Positions 23,368 to 46,786 of a stretch of DNA of 64,000 bases are shown in pieces. This stretch comes from Bolinopsis microptera. Lineage: Eukaryota; Ctenophora; Tentaculata; Lobata; Bolinopsidae. The stretch is taken from positions 3,679,001 to 3,743,000 of the forward strand of contig NC_087073.1 in assembly GCF_026151205.1 (NCBI RefSeq), given 5' to 3'. The notes below the pieces were generated by a model. The model had not been told where the DNA came from and did no database searches. It worked only from the letters and a program-made list of their open reading frames with translations. How positions within the stretch are numbered: position 1 is the first letter of the stretch; every line of letters begins with the position of its first letter. A program made the translations under genes and the position numbers.

Positions 23368-23888
23368 TTTAAAGCTCCAGCCTTCTCTCCAACGACGTAA
23401 GCTTGCACTTTATGTAGGATGGAACAATAATTGGCTCATCTTACATCATGTCACTACTAATAACAGAGTCATGACCTTCATCCAAGAAATATTTGGGATG
23501 ATGATTTCGTTTTTTATGGACGATGGTGTTTTCTGGTAAACCGGCATTATGGAAGTCACTCTTTGAGGTTACACTGCTAACAAGGCCTTCAATTGTGCTC
23601 TGGGGATGAGTTTGTGAACTTGAACCAGAGCATAGTTCGAGTCCTTGTACCGTAAACCCACATTAAACGTTATCTCTAACGGTTGAAGTAGCATTCTACA
23701 ATGTATAGTACTGCAACCAGGGCATTAAAAGCACAACATAGATAAAAAAGCACATGCCAGATCTTAAACCTGCAACCTTCTAATGTCTCCAAGCTAACAC
23801 TTATTGTTTCATTGAAACTTAAACTTATTGTTTCAAACTAACTGTTTCAATGACTTGGCAGGGCAACGTGTCATAGGAAGTTTTGTTG

Positions 23889-24205
23889 CAGTGGCGTAAC
23901 TTAGGGCCCCGCAGACCCCGCTGTGCGGGGGGGCGCCGTATAAGGGGGGCGCAATTTTCCTGAATTTTAGGCCCTTTCACTGAAAAAACGCCTTGTTTGT
24001 GTATTTCCCTGTCCAATTTAGCGTTCGGCCGACGCGAAAAAAATATTTGGGGTACCCTTTTTTGCTTCAGGGGGGCGCAAAAACCTTAGGGGGGGGCGAT
24101 AAAAAAAGTACCCCGACCTTTTTTTTTTTTTAGGGACACAAAAAATTTTAGGGGGGCGCTTTTTGTCACTGAGCGGGGGCGCCAACAAGCAAAGTTACGC
24201 CACTG
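23889..24205. mobile_element. hAT-like MITE, 317 bp, with 8-bp TSD
   Basis: It begins CAGTGGCGTAACTT and ends AAGTTACGCCACTG, with an 8-bp target duplication TTTTGTTG at 23881-23888 and 24206-24213. Copy A retains the unoccupied site with a single TTTTGTTG near 4256-4263. The 8-bp TSD and CAGTGGCGTA termini are typical of hAT non-autonomous elements. The interior has poly-G/GGGGCGC runs and no transposase. Confidence 0.9.
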
Positions 24206-24225
24206 TTTTGTTGATGATAGTTAGT

Positions 24226-25010
24226 CATCAGTAGTCAATGACTAGACAGGGTTATTGAAAATTACAAAGAGTAAAGTGGCAACTGGACTTGGGACCAGCT
24301 CATAGTACATTTCATTAATGCCCTCTGAAAAGCCCTCTGCTAGCTAAAAAATGATATTGTTAGGTAAAACGTACTGAAAATTAAAATTAAGATTAAAAAT
24401 TGAAAACGAACTGAACTAACAAAAAGAATGACACGTCATGCTAAAATACATATTCCGAAGTAATATGTTAAAATACTTGTCGACAAAGATTTCAAACCGT
24501 TTGCGCAAGGCAGCAATATTGAAACTTTGTCGTGCAAGTTTACGAACTAAATTTTTACAATGCAAAATAAAACTGTTAAAAGAACTATTAATACGAGCTA
24601 AACGAACTAACTGACTATTAAATATACCATAAGACTGGCCTTTGGGAATATTCCCATCTAAAAAGGGATAATTAATGACATCAAAATTATAATCGTTCCT
24701 CTTGTCATAAAGTTTAACAACAAATTTTCCTCTATAAATACTGATAGTAAGATCTAAAAAGTGTGTCGTAATTGTCAGGTATTCCAATTCACTGACATTT
24801 TCACAAGAAGCAGTGGCTAAGAACTTACATCCTATATGTCTGGGTGTATCTACTGTATCTCTGGTGACTAATGGTGTCTTATGATAATACTCTGTATAAT
24901 GTTGCGCAATAGGTTCTGTTTACATTAACTTTGTGCACATTTTCTTCCCAGTGACATAAAGTGAGGAATCTAAGAATCTAATTCCTAGCCATATTAATTT
25001 CCATAGCCAC
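24226..25010 (-). mobile_element. Retroelement 3' fragment with reverse-transcriptase-like C-terminal frame
   Basis: The minus strand at 24416-24787 is open and reads FLDLTISIYRGKFVVKLYDK, then YPFLDGNIPKGQSYGIF and SQLVRLARI. I recognise this as the C-terminal part of a reverse transcriptase of a retroelement class common in invertebrates (possibly Penelope-like or a related non-LTR group; not settled). Homology continues with frame breaks toward 25010. The 3' untranslated end at 24226-24415 is repeated, inverted, at 49671-49848. In copy A only the 55 bp at about 4275-4330 remain, consistent with a deletion there. Confidence 0.7.
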
Positions 25011-25324
25011 GCCGACTAATTTTTGTCAACAAAATTATTAAATCAACTTTAAAATAGTCGCTCTCGGTTGTTACACACTGTAACGCCGCGCACTGTACTT
25101 TAATTCTATATTTATCTGAGAAGATGTTCGAATCGAGCGCAAATGCCAGATTCCTGTCAGGATCCTAGTTCTTGCGCTTAACTTGCGCGTTACCAAATAA
25201 TCCAAGATATTTCTGTCAGGATCCAAGATTTTCCTACTACCAGTATGGTAGTATGGACTGTTTGGTAGTATGGTAGTATGGTAGTTGCAGGAACGCGCGA
25301 AGAGCTATATGTAAATATTACTAA

Positions 25325-25412
25325 AGCGTACATGGAATCGTATCCTAGTCGGTTAATCCGTCGGTACTATATTAGCAGATCGCGAGTTCGAGACCCGGAA
25401 AGGAATTTTTTC
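25325..25412 (+). mobile_element. tRNA-like sequence, probable SINE head or tRNA pseudogene
   Basis: An A-box-like stretch TAGTCGGTTAATCCGTCGG is followed at tRNA spacing by a B-box-like GAGTTCGAGACCC, then a T run after 25405 that could terminate Pol III. The acceptor stem pairs poorly, so it is not called as a functional tRNA. No clear poly-A tail or TSD was defined. Confidence 0.5.
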
Positions 25413-26206
25413 ACAATCTTTTGGCAATTATGAATAACTATACTAATGAATTAATAACTATACTAATGAATAACTAAACCTCTGTAATATAACTAGCAAA
25501 GTAAAATGAAATCGTTATCCGGCCGCGGAGCGGCCGAAAAATTTATGGTAGTCGTTTTAAAAATATATGGTAGCCGTTTTTTCTTTCCAGACTGGATTCC
25601 TAGTCCCTTTTTAAATTTATGTCACTGGGATTTTCTTTCTCATATACTGACTGACCTGCTTCTTAACAAAAATTGTACTTATTGAAGGTGTTGATTATTT
25701 GGAGAATAAGAGTAAGCATAGTCATGATGATTATTCAGCAAAGAAGAAGTTCATTAATTTGAACTAGGTTGTTTTATTTGGGTCTAAATCATTAAAATTT
25801 TATAATTAAAATTATTAAGATATTTTGATGCATATTTGTAATGCTCTTATGTATCATGATGTTTTGATCTGATTTCATTTTTTGATTTGATTTAAGACGT
25901 CAAGTTTCTGCACAATTGTAAATTGCCTTCTTTCCCTGGATCATTGATCATATAAAATCATGAAGATAAATAATCAGACACTTTAAAATTTATGATCATT
26001 AATCACCTTGTTAATTATAAACCCCTCATGTATTACAAATGTGAATATTTTCCATGATGGCATCAAGTTTCTGTCCAGCAATGATTGATCCATTTAATAC
26101 AATCAAATTACATTTATAGGAGTATTTTATGTGAATCAGACATTCCAATTATATCAACATTTAATGGAGAAGAAATGAGAAGCAGTTATAATATTGGTCT
26201 GGTGAA
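25413..26206. other. Upstream region of the WD40 gene
   Basis: This is AT-rich intergenic DNA. A duplicated TAACTATACTAATGAAT motif occurs near 25433-25470. An in-frame TAA at 26189-26191 precedes the chosen WD40 start. No TATA box or other core promoter motif can be called with confidence. Confidence 0.4.
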
Positions 26207-38831
<12,625 letters not shown>

Positions 38832-39091
38832 CTATTTGGGAACAGCTTTTTTTCAAGATTTTTCGTCCGATTTGATAATCATAATCAGTTGACTGATGAT
38901 AGTTGATGTACGCGAACTTTTTACGATAAGACGGATTTTTTTTCTTGAACGATTGACTGACATTCCCATAAACTCTTTGTACATCTTCCATTTGTTACCA
39001 GATGGATGATTTTGAATTTTTTATGATTTTGAAAGATTTAACACTTTAAAATAGGCATTATTTGGTTGTTATATTAATGATTTGTTTAACA

Positions 39092-39097
39092 AATAAA
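39092..39097 (+). terminator. Candidate polyadenylation signal for the WD40 gene
   Basis: AATAAA lies 261 bp after the WD40 stop codon in AT-rich sequence. It is the first canonical hexamer I noticed downstream of the stop. Confidence 0.5.
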
Positions 39098-39220
39098 GAC
39101 ATTTGTATTGCATATTATCAGATGTTTGGGCACTTTGTCTACTGAAATTGCTAGATTTTTGATTGGTTTGCAAAAAAACGTACATGATTATTGATCACAA
39201 AAAATGTCAAAACAGTGTTA

Positions 39221-39382
39221 GGGGTCGTTCACATATTACGTAATCATTTTTTGGAACATTTTAACCCCCCCCCCCCCCTCTGTAATCAGTTTTACACGTA
39301 GCTATTGTGTCAAAACTTCACTAGCGTAATCATTTGGACCCCCCCCCTGGCCCAGCTGATTACGTAATATGTGAACGACTCC
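39221..39382. mobile_element. 162-bp TIR element (MITE), TTA target duplication
   Basis: The left end GGGGTCGTTCACATATTACG is inverted at the right end as CGTAATATGTGAACGACTCC, giving near-perfect inverted repeats of about 26 bp. TTA flanks both ends (39218-39220 and 39383-39385). A three-base TTA duplication and GGG termini fit PIF/Harbinger-type MITEs, but the superfamily is inferred only from ends. The interior contains two C runs. It lies between the convergent WD40 and aminopeptidase genes. Confidence 0.8.
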
Positions 39383-40618
39383 TTATTTGCTTTAATTTGT
39401 GAGTCAGAGGCAGCAATCTGTCAGAAGATTTGATTTTATTTTAAAACGATTGCCCTTTTCTAATTTAACCCTGAGTTTCCAATGTTTTGATCATTACTTG
39501 ATTTCGAAATTTAATCTTAGAATATTTTTACACAAAAGTACAGGGTAGTTCATTTTGCGAAAATTCCTGTTTTTGTGGTACAGAGATAAAAGTATGGTAG
39601 AACAAGTTTCATTTACCATATTAAGTTAAAACAGTGAGGTGGCTTAAAGTTTTCACAATTCAATTGTTTCCTTTGTGTACAAAGTAAAGTGTATTCATTT
39701 CAAATTATTATGTTTACTACAATTGAAACGGACATTTTATTTGTTTTTTTAAGAGAGATGAAATATAATATAACCAGCCCTTATTCTTTCCTTAATCAAG
39801 AAATCCATTTGATTCTTGGAGTATAGAGGAATGGAAACCATATTCATTTCACTGAAACGTTTTGAGCTTGATTAATGGTGTTGAGGGCTTTCTAATTTAT
39901 AACAAAAACTTGCAATCTTGCTCTAAGAAAATTTGTACAGAACTGTTTGGAATTATTCAATATGAAATAACCGCCGAAATTTCTGATCACCTTGTAGATG
40001 ACGAAAGCTAGAACATTCATCAGACACAGAGACAGGGAATACCAATTTTAAATTTTCAAAACGCGAGAATGTTCCCGGTTCCACTTTCCAGCCTTAAATT
40101 GACTCCGGGGACTGGTAGACTATACAAAAGGTTTTAAAATGGTTCATCCTGCTGTCATGGGAGATGTGGTGTCGAAACACCACTACCGTTCCGGAACCCA
40201 CTGCAAATCAAATTCATCTGTGAATTTAAAACTCCCGGTTTCACACATAAACGTCAGGCGCATAGACAATATTGTGATAAGCCAAGCGACGTATCGCTGT
40301 TTGGCGCACATGTTTTTGTTATATTTGAGCCGCGCATGCCTCACCCCACGTGCGATGAACTTTTCCTTTCATTCCTATACCCGTCGTTTCAGTTTTGTTG
40401 CTATCTATCGGGCAGACCACGTGTCATAAACCTTGACCGTCTGCGAATCTGTAAAGGTAGTTCATTGGTCCCAAGAATAAATACTTCAGATCGATTACTC
40501 CAATAGCAGTATCATTTTAAAATATGGTTTTACAGATAATAGTCGGTTTTGGACGTAAAATTTCGATCATTTACTCAGTAAGATATGCGTTGCATTTTTA
40601 TGGTTGACAGTATCGTTT
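39383..40618. other. Intergenic region between convergent WD40 and aminopeptidase genes
   Basis: No gene was recognised. The open frame at 40139-40429 lacks domain signatures and flanking splice logic. A polyadenylation site for the minus-strand aminopeptidase was not identified with confidence. Confidence 0.4.
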
Positions 40619-43600
40619 TTAAACAGCTATTTCCCCATCATTTAGACCTTTTATGAACTTAGCAAATATTTCATCGTAATCAGCCCGTCTGCTCTGACTT
40701 CCATCATCCTTGGTTTCCGCCATGTTTTTAGTTATCCTGTCCATGCCTCGTTTCAATCCAGCCTTCCCAGTACCGGAGGAGTTTTTGGTGAAGAACTGGG
40801 TAACATCCTCATATTGTTGTCGTGTTTCGAGACCACTGGTAACACACATTAACAAGGAGTCAAACGAGAACTGAGATTCTCCGTACATCTCAAAATAGTA
40901 GCTGTAGTTTTTCTTAAACCATCTCCAAGTTAGCCCTGGGTTCCGCGAGGCTACGTAGCAGATTGTTCTCTTCTTCAGGGCCCGTGGCATTATCTGCGAT
41001 CTTTTACTGTAATTCAGGATGTACAGCTGTTGTTTCGGGTTGCGTGTCTGGCAAACGTAAGCTAGAATTATCTCGTACTCTTTGATTGATCGTGGGTACC
41101 AGGTGAGTAATTTGAAAATCTTACCCCAGCTCTTTTTAACCCTTCTGTAGAACCTCAAACAAAATGCTAGGTAAACAATATTTACATGTTCCCCTTTCAA
41201 AAATTGTCTAATGACACGCCTAGAACGAGCTCTTGCGGTGCGATCTCCCCATCTAACTCCAAAGTAAAACATCCATTTGTAAAACTTCTTTAAGTTCCAG
41301 GACGTGGTATCCTCGATTTCCCTTTTCATCGCTGATCTCACGTGACCTATGAGCACATGTTTGAAGTATCGTTCAAATAGGAACCGGTTTTCTGCTGTAT
41401 AAAGCTTGGTTTTAAAGTGCAGTAGCTTGATAACCCACCGCTCTATAATGTTTCCTTGTGTTTCATGCAGGACGTAGCGGGAGGTGTCCAAGAAAATATC
41501 TGCGCTGACTCTGCCATTGTCATAGTTTTCAAGTAGATTGATCGTGTAGACTGAAATATTGATAAATTAATAAACGTAACAATAGCACTATAATTAGATT
41601 ACGACATTTTTGAAGGAAAGCAACAAGCTGATTGTTGCCGATTTACGATTGTCACAGCTTCATGCTGCTATAACTCTTAATCAATTTCAAGCGGTAATAA
41701 AGCGTGGAATACTTATGCCCTAAAGGCAAAAGTACTAACAATACGATTATATTCCTTCGAAATTGCAAAGCTTATTTTCATCTGTCACTAAAACAATTCA
41801 TTAGCCACGCCCCCAGGTTCGCAGTCACCAAGTAAACTATTTCAGTCAATTTCTTAATCGAGTTAACCCAAGTTTCTTGCAAATCCTTGAGCTGATCATT
41901 GTGCGCCTGTTATAAATAGTTGATACTGGATAGAACCCATGTAAATATAACACAATCATTATAGCAGCTACATACTTATTCAAGATTCATATTCTCACTT
42001 GTTCGTTGCATGTCAGATAGGACTTTATGATTTCCTCTCAATTCCTTGGCCAGTGTTTTCATGTTCTTATTATCGTAGAGATGGATAGCAAATTCCGTGT
42101 TCAGTGTGTCGTGGAGGTACCATTTTACTGGTTTGGAAAATGTGTGATGTCCCCTCTTGGTTTCCCATAACTGTTTGGGGAAAGGACCGTTTGCATTCCT
42201 ATTTGCCGACGTTAGGTATTTGTTGTGTGTCGAATTAAAAGTATAAAGACAAAAATTTGTCGCAGCGATTAGACGCTCTGTCGGGAAATTAATGTTCCCG
42301 TTTATTAGACTTTAGATTTAAAACAAGTCTGGGGAAATTGACAAAACCCCACAAAAGATACCTGGAAATTTAGCTTCACTTACTGTGTATTTTGTCGGAG
42401 GTTCGACATCCGATTTGAAATTCACCGGAATAAGCCAAACTTGATTGGTCTGGTAGTTTCCTTTGGGCGTATACCGGCTTTGTGTTAAGGAAATAGTATT
42501 GCCATTGCCCTGAAAAGTTTACCAATTTAAGCCCTGAATTTGGGTTTTATGACGCTGGTAAAGTTTAAATACTGCGGGAGAACTTAACAACTGTGAGTTA
42601 ATGCAAGTGGCATGTGTAATTATTGAAATTACTCGAAGCACTATTCGATAATGCTGATGCGCAATTCAATAAGATATTGCTGAAGCCACACTTTACTTTT
42701 CGTGTGATGAGCAGTATATTTTCCTAATTTTCCGTACATAACAGTGAATAACGTTCGCTGTCGTGTCGACGTTTTCAGACCTACCTTTGTAATTTTTACC
42801 ATCGGAAAACCTGGCTCGTTAAGCCAGTTTTCCATGAACTTTCTCACTGATACCTTAACCGTGATATTCTCGAAACATCCCGTGAAATCGTTAAAGTCAG
42901 CACTTTTCATATGATAAGTTCGGAAGTATTTTTGTAGACCTTTCTGGAAGTTTGCCTCTCCTATCAGCTTGAGAATGGCTGAAATTATTAATACCGATTG
43001 TTTACAAAATGTAAAATAATATTTAAGATATTATTATCAGTCTCGTGACATTTATTTAATATATATTATATATATTTATATATATTATATATATTATATG
43101 TATATATTATATACCGTTGGTATGCGAAGAATTCATCTATGAGTCATGAACATAAGTAAATCGGGTATGTTCAGTAAAACATTAGGTGAAGACTGAAGAA
43201 GGAGCGTTCCATATTAGTAATAGTAAAAAACCTCGTAGTATCCAGGAGCCCTTGGCATAGGACAAATTGTTAAACATAGCTGCAGCCCCGTAAGAGTCCT
43301 TCAACTTTTGCCTCACGGGTTTCGTGAACCGATATTTGTCGTCCCCTATCCCTGTGATTAATATCGTGATTATAAAAAGTAACACGTTATCTTCATTGTT
43401 ATGTTTATTGTTAGTTAAGGTATACCGTGTCATTAAGTCTGCTCGCCTGTTTTCGCAATCTCCAAATTTATTTACTATTCAAATTTAGAGTAGTCTTTTG
43501 AGTACTTAGTAATAGTACTTTACCGTTTTGATTATTTTCATGGGGGTGTGCAGTTGATAAGGAAATTGATCAACATATTTTACTGTTACAGTACATTTAC

Positions 43601-46431
43601 GACTCCGATTTACTGCACAGTTTTTTACTGTATAGCATCATCAATTTAACTGGAAGTGGAACTCAAATTAAATTTTAAATAGTACTAAGTACTTTTGAAT
43701 GTTTCTTTCCTTTCAACACTATGAGTACTACTATTTAACAGATAATTTGGTTGAACTACTTCTAAAGACTTCCTTATTAAACTTAACCACGCCTTTGACC
43801 TTTGACGTTGAGCCAACTGGAGATTCGGAGAATCATAAAAGTTGACTATTACTGCAACATTCGACTCATAAATCACTATCCCGTCGTTTCATTTCTGATA
43901 CATTGCTACTTTGGTCTATGAAATACATTAACTCCGTACACGACATTTGTTTAATGTTAGACGTTTCGTCTCAAGCGCCCTGAGAAAAGAGACACCCAAG
44001 CTTGATAACCAGACCTATTTAGTGAAACCTAGACCTACCTGCACCATAGCCCTTTCTCACAAGACCAAGTTCATGGTCTCCAGGACTCCTATCTTTTATA
44101 CCCATGTGGTCTTGTGCGTACTGGGTGATAAACCTCGCGAAACCCTCCTTTAACCAGAGATCATCCCACCACTTGAGACTAACCATGTTCCCAAACCACA
44201 TGTGTGAAACCTCGTGCACTACCACACTCCGGCAAAACAGCTGTGACTTGGGAGGCACTGCACTATCTGCACTGTACACACAATCGTACTGGTGGTGGGG
44301 AATTGTTATTGTTTAGTGGCAAGTAGAGGTTATGTAAAGTACTAAGCTTTAGAAGATGAAAATTTACAAAGTTGTACGGCTTATTTTTCCTTACCATAAG
44401 ATGGATCATGGCGATGTTTTCCATTCCTCCAGCGTTGAAGTCGAATATTCCGATGATATCTAGTTTCCTGAACGGATAGTTTATTCCCAGATACTTCTCG
44501 AAGAAGTCCAGCGATCGTGCCGCAAGTTTCGCCGTCCGTAGGGCCTGTTTTTTAGCGTAGTTCGGCGTAAGCACTGTAACGGGCACACCACGACCTGATT
44601 TCACGCTGACCTGTTGAAATGTCCATTGTTGCTCATTGAACACATTCTTTTACAAAGTATCTTGTGTATTCTGTCATTACTCTCCTTGTGACACTACTTG
44701 AGTTCGGGCGCTAACAAACACATAACTATGTGTTCCGTTCTAATTATGTGGAAAGCCGAGGTTTCCGCAAATCACAGCTGGTCTACTACAGTGCGCTAGG
44801 AAATATTTGGATGCCGGAAGAGGCAAGTGAAACTTTCCAGACAATTCATAATTCTGGCAGCGATATTACGGCGACTAAAGAGATGCTCTAAAAATACATC
44901 CGCGATATAACTATAAATTACTGTCTGATAGATTGTAAATTAGAACGTTTATTGCGAATTAAAAATCGCTGAACTTAATGATGTGCAAATACCCTGTCCA
45001 TATCATGGATATTGATAGCAAGGAGGTAGACGCTCATACTCGCAGTCTCCTCGAACTCTGTTCGGACTCTTCCGGAACCTATTTGTGTCCGGGATTTGAT
45101 GGGACCAGCAGAGTTAGCGTGATGTGAAGAGGGATGTTCCACTGTTAACTGAACCCTGTCAAATAGCGTGGTCAGTATTTGGCCTACCTTCGTGCAATTT
45201 TGTGAATCTAGCAAAACTCTTGTCCGTGAGAATTTGATAGAAAATATCGTAATATCTAAATCTGTCGTTCATCAGAATTTGTACTATATCTCTGAAAATG
45301 TGTCTTCAACAGTTTAAAAAAATGCTCGAATAATAAGAATTAGACCTAGTATACAGACTACCAAATGACAGCATGTAGATGCCTTGAAAGATATCTAATA
45401 TAACTGTGCCACCAGCTTGTTATACCACTTAAATTCCAGAGAAGGTTGACAAATGAAAACTATAAATCGCACTTTGTGCTAAATCGTTTAAAGGATGACA
45501 GGTCACCTGACACGGAAGGATGGCTCATCAAAGCAAGGGAAAGCTTCACGAGCTTTGTCTGGCTCGAAGTGGGTGGTAACTTGGTGGTGTTTGTGTCCCT
45601 TACTGTCCACGTAGCCCGACTTTATCATTCCCTGTAGTGCTTCTAGAACTTTCCCGCTAAACCGCAGTTTTATCTTGTAGTGTCCTTATCGGGGATTTGG
45701 TTTTGTGAAAAGTGTAAACATTTGACCATCGATAAATCTTGGGTTTTATTCCAGCTCTGGACGCATAACGTTCGCTTGGAGTTGGGAGTGGGACCCATTT
45801 GCTGTTCATTTTAGGGTTGCTCACTAATATTATTATCAGTTCTGATTTTTAAGAGATACTCAAATTAAAATCTAGTATACACGCACCTGGTTCTACCGGA
45901 TTTTGTGGCTTTATAAACAATATTTTCTTCTTTTTATCAGCTGTTGTTTTCGCAATCTTGCATATTTTCCCTTCATGGTCTTCCAAAACTATTGCACTTA
46001 TCTGGAATTATTGCGATCAGCAAATGGAATATGAACTCTCTAAACCGGTTTGACACAATCTCGACTACGTATATATATATTAACCACCGGTCAAAGTTAT
46101 GTAAACGCTCGAAATATTAATCGATTTTTGCTTCGCAGGTAATCAATATTATAACCCGTCTCCGCTAATATGCTATAACTAATATGCTATAAGCTACAAA
46201 ATCAAACTGCGTTAATTTAGTTCTAACATTGAAATGTTTAGCTGATGCATAGAGCCAGATGTTGTCTCTTTTTTTCTTCACTTCAATTTGAATCTCTGTC
46301 CGGCCCTCATAACTCCACTTTTCTAAGTCGAATTTGAGGTGTAGAAACTGTTTAGAGGGTATAACATCTCTTGACAGACGAGTAGAATGCACCGAGGGCA
46401 CCAGGAATAATGTGGCTAATAAGACCTGAAT
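40619..46431 (-). CDS. M1-family zinc aminopeptidase (APN/ERAP-like), lacking only its start exon
   Basis: Eleven exons in transcript order: 46431-46228 (or from 46425), 46001-45887, 45684-45507, 45155-44993, 44610-44395, 44288-44039, 43351-43232, 42978-42785, 42509-42362, 42277-41999 and 41550-40619. They give about 930 residues, normal for the family, with continuous phase. The first visible exon opens with a hydrophobic VLLATLFLVPSVHS, a likely signal segment, suggesting an extracellular or secretory-pathway enzyme. Landmarks are EAFPCFDEP, the exopeptidase motif GGMEN (usually GAMEN), the zinc site HEVSH followed 18 residues later by Glu in WLKEGFA, and SYAKG carrying the catalytic-type Tyr. 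The long last exon encodes the helical ERAP1-C-like domain. It should remove N-terminal residues from peptides. The catalytic set appears intact. The Met-bearing first exon was not found. Confidence 0.9.
43060..43115. repeat. TA-rich simple repeat
   Basis: An alternating TATATAT/ATTATAT tract in an aminopeptidase intron between 42978 and 43232. Confidence 0.9.
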
Positions 46432-46786
46432 CTGGGAAAGTGAACATATTATAATCTACTTGATTTAAACATATATATAATATTATAATCTAATATTATA
46501 ATCTAGATTTAAAGGATTAAATCATTGCTGTTAGTGTTACATCGTCAAAAATGACTATAAATAGGGGTACTCCATTTCTGAGAACAATATGAGAAATACG
46601 AAAAATAAAGCAACGTTTTTGTCAACCAGCAAGTTTTTGGGCAGGAATTTAATTAATAATTTTCAATTTTGTCTCCAATTATTGTTTACAAACCAGCTTG
46701 TATACGCTATACACAGCTCTTTATTATATTTATACGAAAATAGGTATATAATAACAAATTGTACTGAATGGTATTTTTACCATAAC
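46432..46786. promoter_or_regulatory. Short interval between divergent aminopeptidase and SH2-adaptor genes
   Basis: About 355 bp separate the first visible aminopeptidase exon (minus) from the proposed SH2-adaptor first exon (plus). It is AT-rich with ATATATAA/TATTATAAT repeats near 46470-46505. If the SH2 first exon is right, the two genes share a control region or overlap, because the aminopeptidase start exon must lie at higher coordinates. No specific factor site is claimed. Confidence 0.3.

Larger units (their letters stand above)
17525..24819. repeat. Segmental duplication, copy B
   Basis: This is homologous to 1-4330. The left limit is where copy A meets the window edge, so true homology may extend further left. 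It is about 3 kb longer because of insertions: a GCGC-rich foldback region (about 19920-20725), 191 bp at 21606-21796, about 1.06 kb at 22311-23367, a hAT-like MITE at 23889-24205, and retroelement sequence from 24226 that is largely deleted in copy A. It also carries three tandem units of CCTTTGAAAGAAAT at 20213-20265 where copy A has one. Confidence 0.95.

Noticed and set aside
44975-45214. Full 79-residue minus frame as one aminopeptidase exon
   Set aside because: Only 44993-45155 is coding: the splice acceptor TTGACAG ends at 45156 and keeps phase with the previous exon, and residues beyond it do not fit the family.
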